64,000 nucleotides of DNA from JANRKB01 sp033763695 (GTDB lineage: Bacteria > Planctomycetota > Phycisphaerae > Phycisphaerales > UBA1924), in the NCBI GenBank assembly GCA_033763695.1, contig JANRKB010000003.1, positions 124,001-188,000 on the forward strand. The letters run 5' to 3'. The position numbers and the translations under genes are program-made. Each line of letters starts with the position of its first letter. Positions within the stretch are counted from its first letter, which is position 1. Shown in pieces: positions 61,640 through 64,000 of the stretch. The notes under the pieces are model-generated. The model ran no database searches. It was not told the DNA's origin and saw only the letters and a program-made list of their open reading frames with translations.

Positions 61640-63193
61640 ATGTCGAAGTCTGCCGAGCCCGACCGATCGTCTCCCGCACGCAAACTGCAAGAAGCCGCCG
61701 GAGCTACGCGGCGTGTGTGTCCTGTTGGAGTCGATCTGGGAACGTCATCTGCCAAGGTTGCGACACCTGATGCTGGCGGCGCCCCGCGTGCGATCAGCTC
61801 CGCCGGCGGAGACCCGTGGTTTCATTCTGGTGTCTTCGTAGACGCCACGGATGATCCGCTGTTCGGGGAACTCGCTGAAGAAGAAGGCCTTCGCCAGCCC
61901 TCGGGGTACATCCCCAACGTCAAGGAGTTGCGCAGCAAGGGTGAGAAAGTCCTGGGTCGATTCTTCCCACACGAGTTGGACAGGATGTGGTTGTGCAACG
62001 AGCTCATCCCTGCGTGCAGTGAACAGACGCGAGAGTCCCCAACCCATGCAGTTCTCACCTATCCCTGCGCAGAAGACGACAAGTATCGCGCCTCCATCAT
62101 CAAGGCTGTCGAGGACGCCGGAATCATCGTGGTCGGAACCGTCTCCGAATCCACCGCCGCGATCATCTGGGCGGTCACGAAGAAAGTGGTCGACCTTCAG
62201 ATTGGCGATCTGGTCATCCTTGTCGATATCGGTGCTGGCACGACGGATGTGTCGATCGGGCGCTACACATCCGATGGAACGCTGGAGATCATCGCCGCCG
62301 ATGGTTTGAAAGGACACGGCGGTCGGAAGCTGGTGGCCGAGATCGTTGCTTTGGTGCTTGAAAGGGCCAGCAAACAGATTGGAACCAAAGTCGAGCCCGA
62401 CAAGCTCGCTCCGGATGCGAAGCACCACCTGTTCGCGAGTTCGCAGAAGGCGCTTCACAGCCTCGGGCAACGTGATTCGGCCCGTGTCCAAGTCATAGCG
62501 GCTGGGAAGAGCAACGCGATCGAGGTCAAGACCGTTGATCTCAAACGAATTCTTGACGAGTTCATGAAGCTCGTTGCAGAGCTCATCACGCGGGTGATGC
62601 TCGCGGCCAAGGTGGACCCGGCAAGTGTGCGCCAGGTTCTCTGCACGGGAGGCCCGACCAGAAACGGTCTGACAAGAGAGTCACTCGCAGCGCTCACGAA
62701 GCTGCCCGTGGTGTCCGTCCCCGAGCCACAGTCCGCAGTTGCGTTCGGAGCACTCATCCATTGCCAAGCACTGCTCGCGGCGAACGGTGCGCTTGTGGGC
62801 GGCTTGCCGGCCCACGCAGTCAAGACCACCGACTGTACCACAAAGGACCTCTCGATTGGCGTCCAGACGCGTACCCCCGGAAGCGAACCCTCGCTCGTAT
62901 GCGCTTGCATCGCGCCCAGTGGCTCCCCCATTCCTTTCAAGACAGAGCACAAGTTCGCTCTCGAACGCGCTGACCAATCGACGCTCCGGGTGGTTGTGCT
63001 CCAGGGACGCGAGGGGCAGCAAGCCGCCAACTGCACAGTGCTGGGCGAAGCGTTGTTTCACAACCTGCCTGTCGAGCTCGTCAAGACCGGCCGTATCCGC
63101 GTGCAGGTCGAGATCTCGACCCACAACTTGGCGGTCGTCACGGTCACAGACGGCATCAGCGGTCAGTCAAAGACTCTCTCCGTCAAGTTTTAG
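61640..63193 (+). CDS. Hsp70/DnaK-like chaperone without lid domain
   Basis: 517 aa, with AAGGAG before the ATG. ATPase motifs are VGVDLGTSSAKV (phosphate 1, about residue 30), VSESTAAIIWAV (connect region), ILVDIGAGTTDVSIG (phosphate 2, about 194) and LCTGGPTRNGL (adenosine, about 334). A substrate-binding beta domain follows (TTKDLSIGVQTRTPGSEP to LGEALFHNLP) and the protein ends at VTDGISGQSKTLSVKF. The helical lid of DnaK is absent. A GrpE-like gene lies upstream and a VWA gene 24 bases downstream. It is not the housekeeping DnaK and is probably specialised. Confidence 0.88.
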   Translation: MSKSAEPDRSSPARKLQEAAGATRRVCPVGVDLGTSSAKVATPDAGGAPRAISSAGGDPWFHSGVFVDATDDPLFGELAEEEGLRQPSGYIPNVKELRSKGEKVLGRFFPHELDRMWLCNELIPACSEQTRESPTHAVLTYPCAEDDKYRASIIKAVEDAGIIVVGTVSESTAAIIWAVTKKVVDLQIGDLVILVDIGAGTTDVSIGRYTSDGTLEIIAADGLKGHGGRKLVAEIVALVLERASKQIGTKVEPDKLAPDAKHHLFASSQKALHSLGQRDSARVQVIAAGKSNAIEVKTVDLKRILDEFMKLVAELITRVMLAAKVDPASVRQVLCTGGPTRNGLTRESLAALTKLPVVSVPEPQSAVAFGALIHCQALLAANGALVGGLPAHAVKTTDCTTKDLSIGVQTRTPGSEPSLVCACIAPSGSPIPFKTEHKFALERADQSTLRVVVLQGREGQQAANCTVLGEALFHNLPVELVKTGRIRVQVEISTHNLAVVTVTDGISGQSKTLSVKF

Positions 63194-63217
63194 CCATCCG
63201 AAAGTGAAAGGCTCCCC

Positions 63218-63976
63218 ATGTCATTGCTGAAAACGTTCCAGCGGCTTTTCTGGGTTTCGCCGACGTTGCGTCGTAACAACGAGGATGTCGGTACGACTTC
63301 CATATTGTCCGACGCATCGGACGACGGTGTGCCCGAGACGCTGTACGTCGAATCCGACCATGTTCAACTACCCGACCAGTGTGTCGATCGCCGGATGCGG
63401 CATCGTGAAGTCCTCTGTCTGGATGTCAGCCCGAGCATGTTCTCAAGCACAAAGGGCGTGACTCGGTTGGACGTGTTGAAGCGAGCTTCACGCGGGTACG
63501 CGCAAAGGAGCGCCACCTCCAAGAGTGCTGACTGTGAATGCGCGGTCATCAGTTTCGGCGGCACCAGCGCCGTCGCCCTGCCGATGACCACGGTTGCGGA
63601 GGGATGGCTTGATCGCGTGATCGACAATCTGGCGAGTTGCGACGGTACCAACTTCGCCGGCGCTCTCGATCTCGCGAGCCAGGTGTTGGTCTCTGAAGGG
63701 GTCGCGCCTTCCGTACGCGTGATTCTCCTGACTGACGGCGGGCACAATACGGGAGGAGATCCTGTCGAAGCAGCCGAGCGTCTCAAAGCCCTGGGTGTTC
63801 AGCTGCGCTGCATCGGGTGCGCGGAAGCCGAAGCAGATGTGGACATGGGCTTGCTCCGCCGCATGGCGTCGGTCGGAGAAGACGGACAGCCTCTGGTTGA
63901 GTTTGCCGGAACGCCCGGTGAGTTGGAACGCAGCTTCAACCGGATCGCCGATGGGCTCGAACGGTGGCCCGCATGA
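63218..63976 (+). CDS. VWA-domain protein
   Basis: 252 aa. The first 60 residues are polar and unstructured. The von Willebrand A domain has the metal-site motifs DVSPSM (DxSxS, about residue 69), a Thr in DGTNFAG (about 143) and Asp in LLTDGGHNTGGD (about 172). The fold then continues KALGVQLRCIGCAEAEADV. VWA domains bind partners through a metal ion and often act as adaptors with ATPases or chaperones. The stop overlaps the start of the next gene (ATGA), and the Hsp70-like gene is immediately upstream, so the genes form one operon. Confidence 0.88.
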   Translation: MSLLKTFQRLFWVSPTLRRNNEDVGTTSILSDASDDGVPETLYVESDHVQLPDQCVDRRMRHREVLCLDVSPSMFSSTKGVTRLDVLKRASRGYAQRSATSKSADCECAVISFGGTSAVALPMTTVAEGWLDRVIDNLASCDGTNFAGALDLASQVLVSEGVAPSVRVILLTDGGHNTGGDPVEAAERLKALGVQLRCIGCAEAEADVDMGLLRRMASVGEDGQPLVEFAGTPGELERSFNRIADGLERWPA

Positions 63977-64000
63977 ACCCGACCGATACCAGCATCGTCC
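63973..64000 (+). CDS. Start of a further gene (partial)
   Basis: An ATG overlaps the VWA stop (ATGA), giving MNPTDTSIV before the window ends. It is probably the next gene of the operon. By analogy with other VWA-containing conflict or stress loci it could be a phosphatase, kinase or ATPase, but nothing in nine residues shows that. Confidence 0.5.

Noticed and set aside
45665..64000. Second attachment site (attR) within the window
   Set aside because: I found no second copy of the tRNA 3' end downstream of 45664; it is probably beyond the window.

Overview
The window reads as a chromosomal segment of a GC-rich planctomycete, most likely of the class Phycisphaerae. This is inferred from family signatures and not from any rRNA. 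The signatures are secreted proteins ending in repeated EF-hand/dockerin-like units (FDAFVAAFEAG type), a PEP-CTERM-like protein, three prepilin-type proteins with the FTLIELLVVIAIIALL segment, a sigma factor paired with a beta-propeller Ser/Thr kinase, GT3-type glycogen synthase, and a GlcN6P-deaminase/LmbE fusion.

Positions 1-45,600 are core chromosome. First come an xseA operon (minus), plsC-like, yicC, a zinc alcohol dehydrogenase, an M29 aminopeptidase, a frameshifted hypothetical gene, a GNAT gene and pyrD. A housekeeping run follows: prpB-like, citrate/methylcitrate synthase, a small zinc-ribbon membrane protein, ribH, nusB, ftsY, dut and a CgeB-like protein. Then come a secreted dockerin-like protein, a thioredoxin-like/HxlR divergent pair with a dyad operator candidate, glycogen synthase, rnhA and nagB-lmbE. 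Positions 23.3-37.5 kb form a carbohydrate-metabolism block: TIM-barrel isomerase, two Gfo/Idh/MocA proteins, a phosphodiester glycosidase, a PEP-CTERM protein, a GntR/LacI-type regulator, two tandem prepilins, a sugar ABC transporter (lipoprotein plus two permeases, no ATPase seen) and an FAD oxidoreductase. It is followed by nadD, a third prepilin, a second dockerin-like secreted protein, the sigma/kinase pair and a polyprenyl diphosphate synthase. Intergenic spacers in this half carry short pyrimidine/purine-rich repeats, paired hairpins, a (GAA)10 tract and a G-quadruplex motif.

From the tRNA-Gly(CCC) gene at 45593-45664 to the end of the window the content changes to an integrated mobile element. 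A tyrosine integrase lies directly downstream of the tRNA. It is followed by a winged-helix replication-like protein, ParA with a small partner, ArdA antirestriction protein, a small plasmid-type protein, a conserved element protein, a second tyrosine recombinase and a DUF932 protein. Between the par genes and ardA lies about 1.5 kb with no credible protein gene. It can be folded by eye into more than two dozen consecutive stem-loops, several with GNRA tetraloops on the plus strand. It looks like a very large structured non-coding RNA and is the most remarkable feature here.

The cargo at the right end is a Roco-like protein (LRR, Roc GTPase with an enlarged P-loop, COR) followed by a compact chaperone module: GrpE-like, Hsp70-like lacking the lid, a VWA protein, and the start of a further gene that runs off the window. 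I infer a regulated signalling or defence system, but this is not shown by the sequence. The other end of the element (attR) is not in the window.
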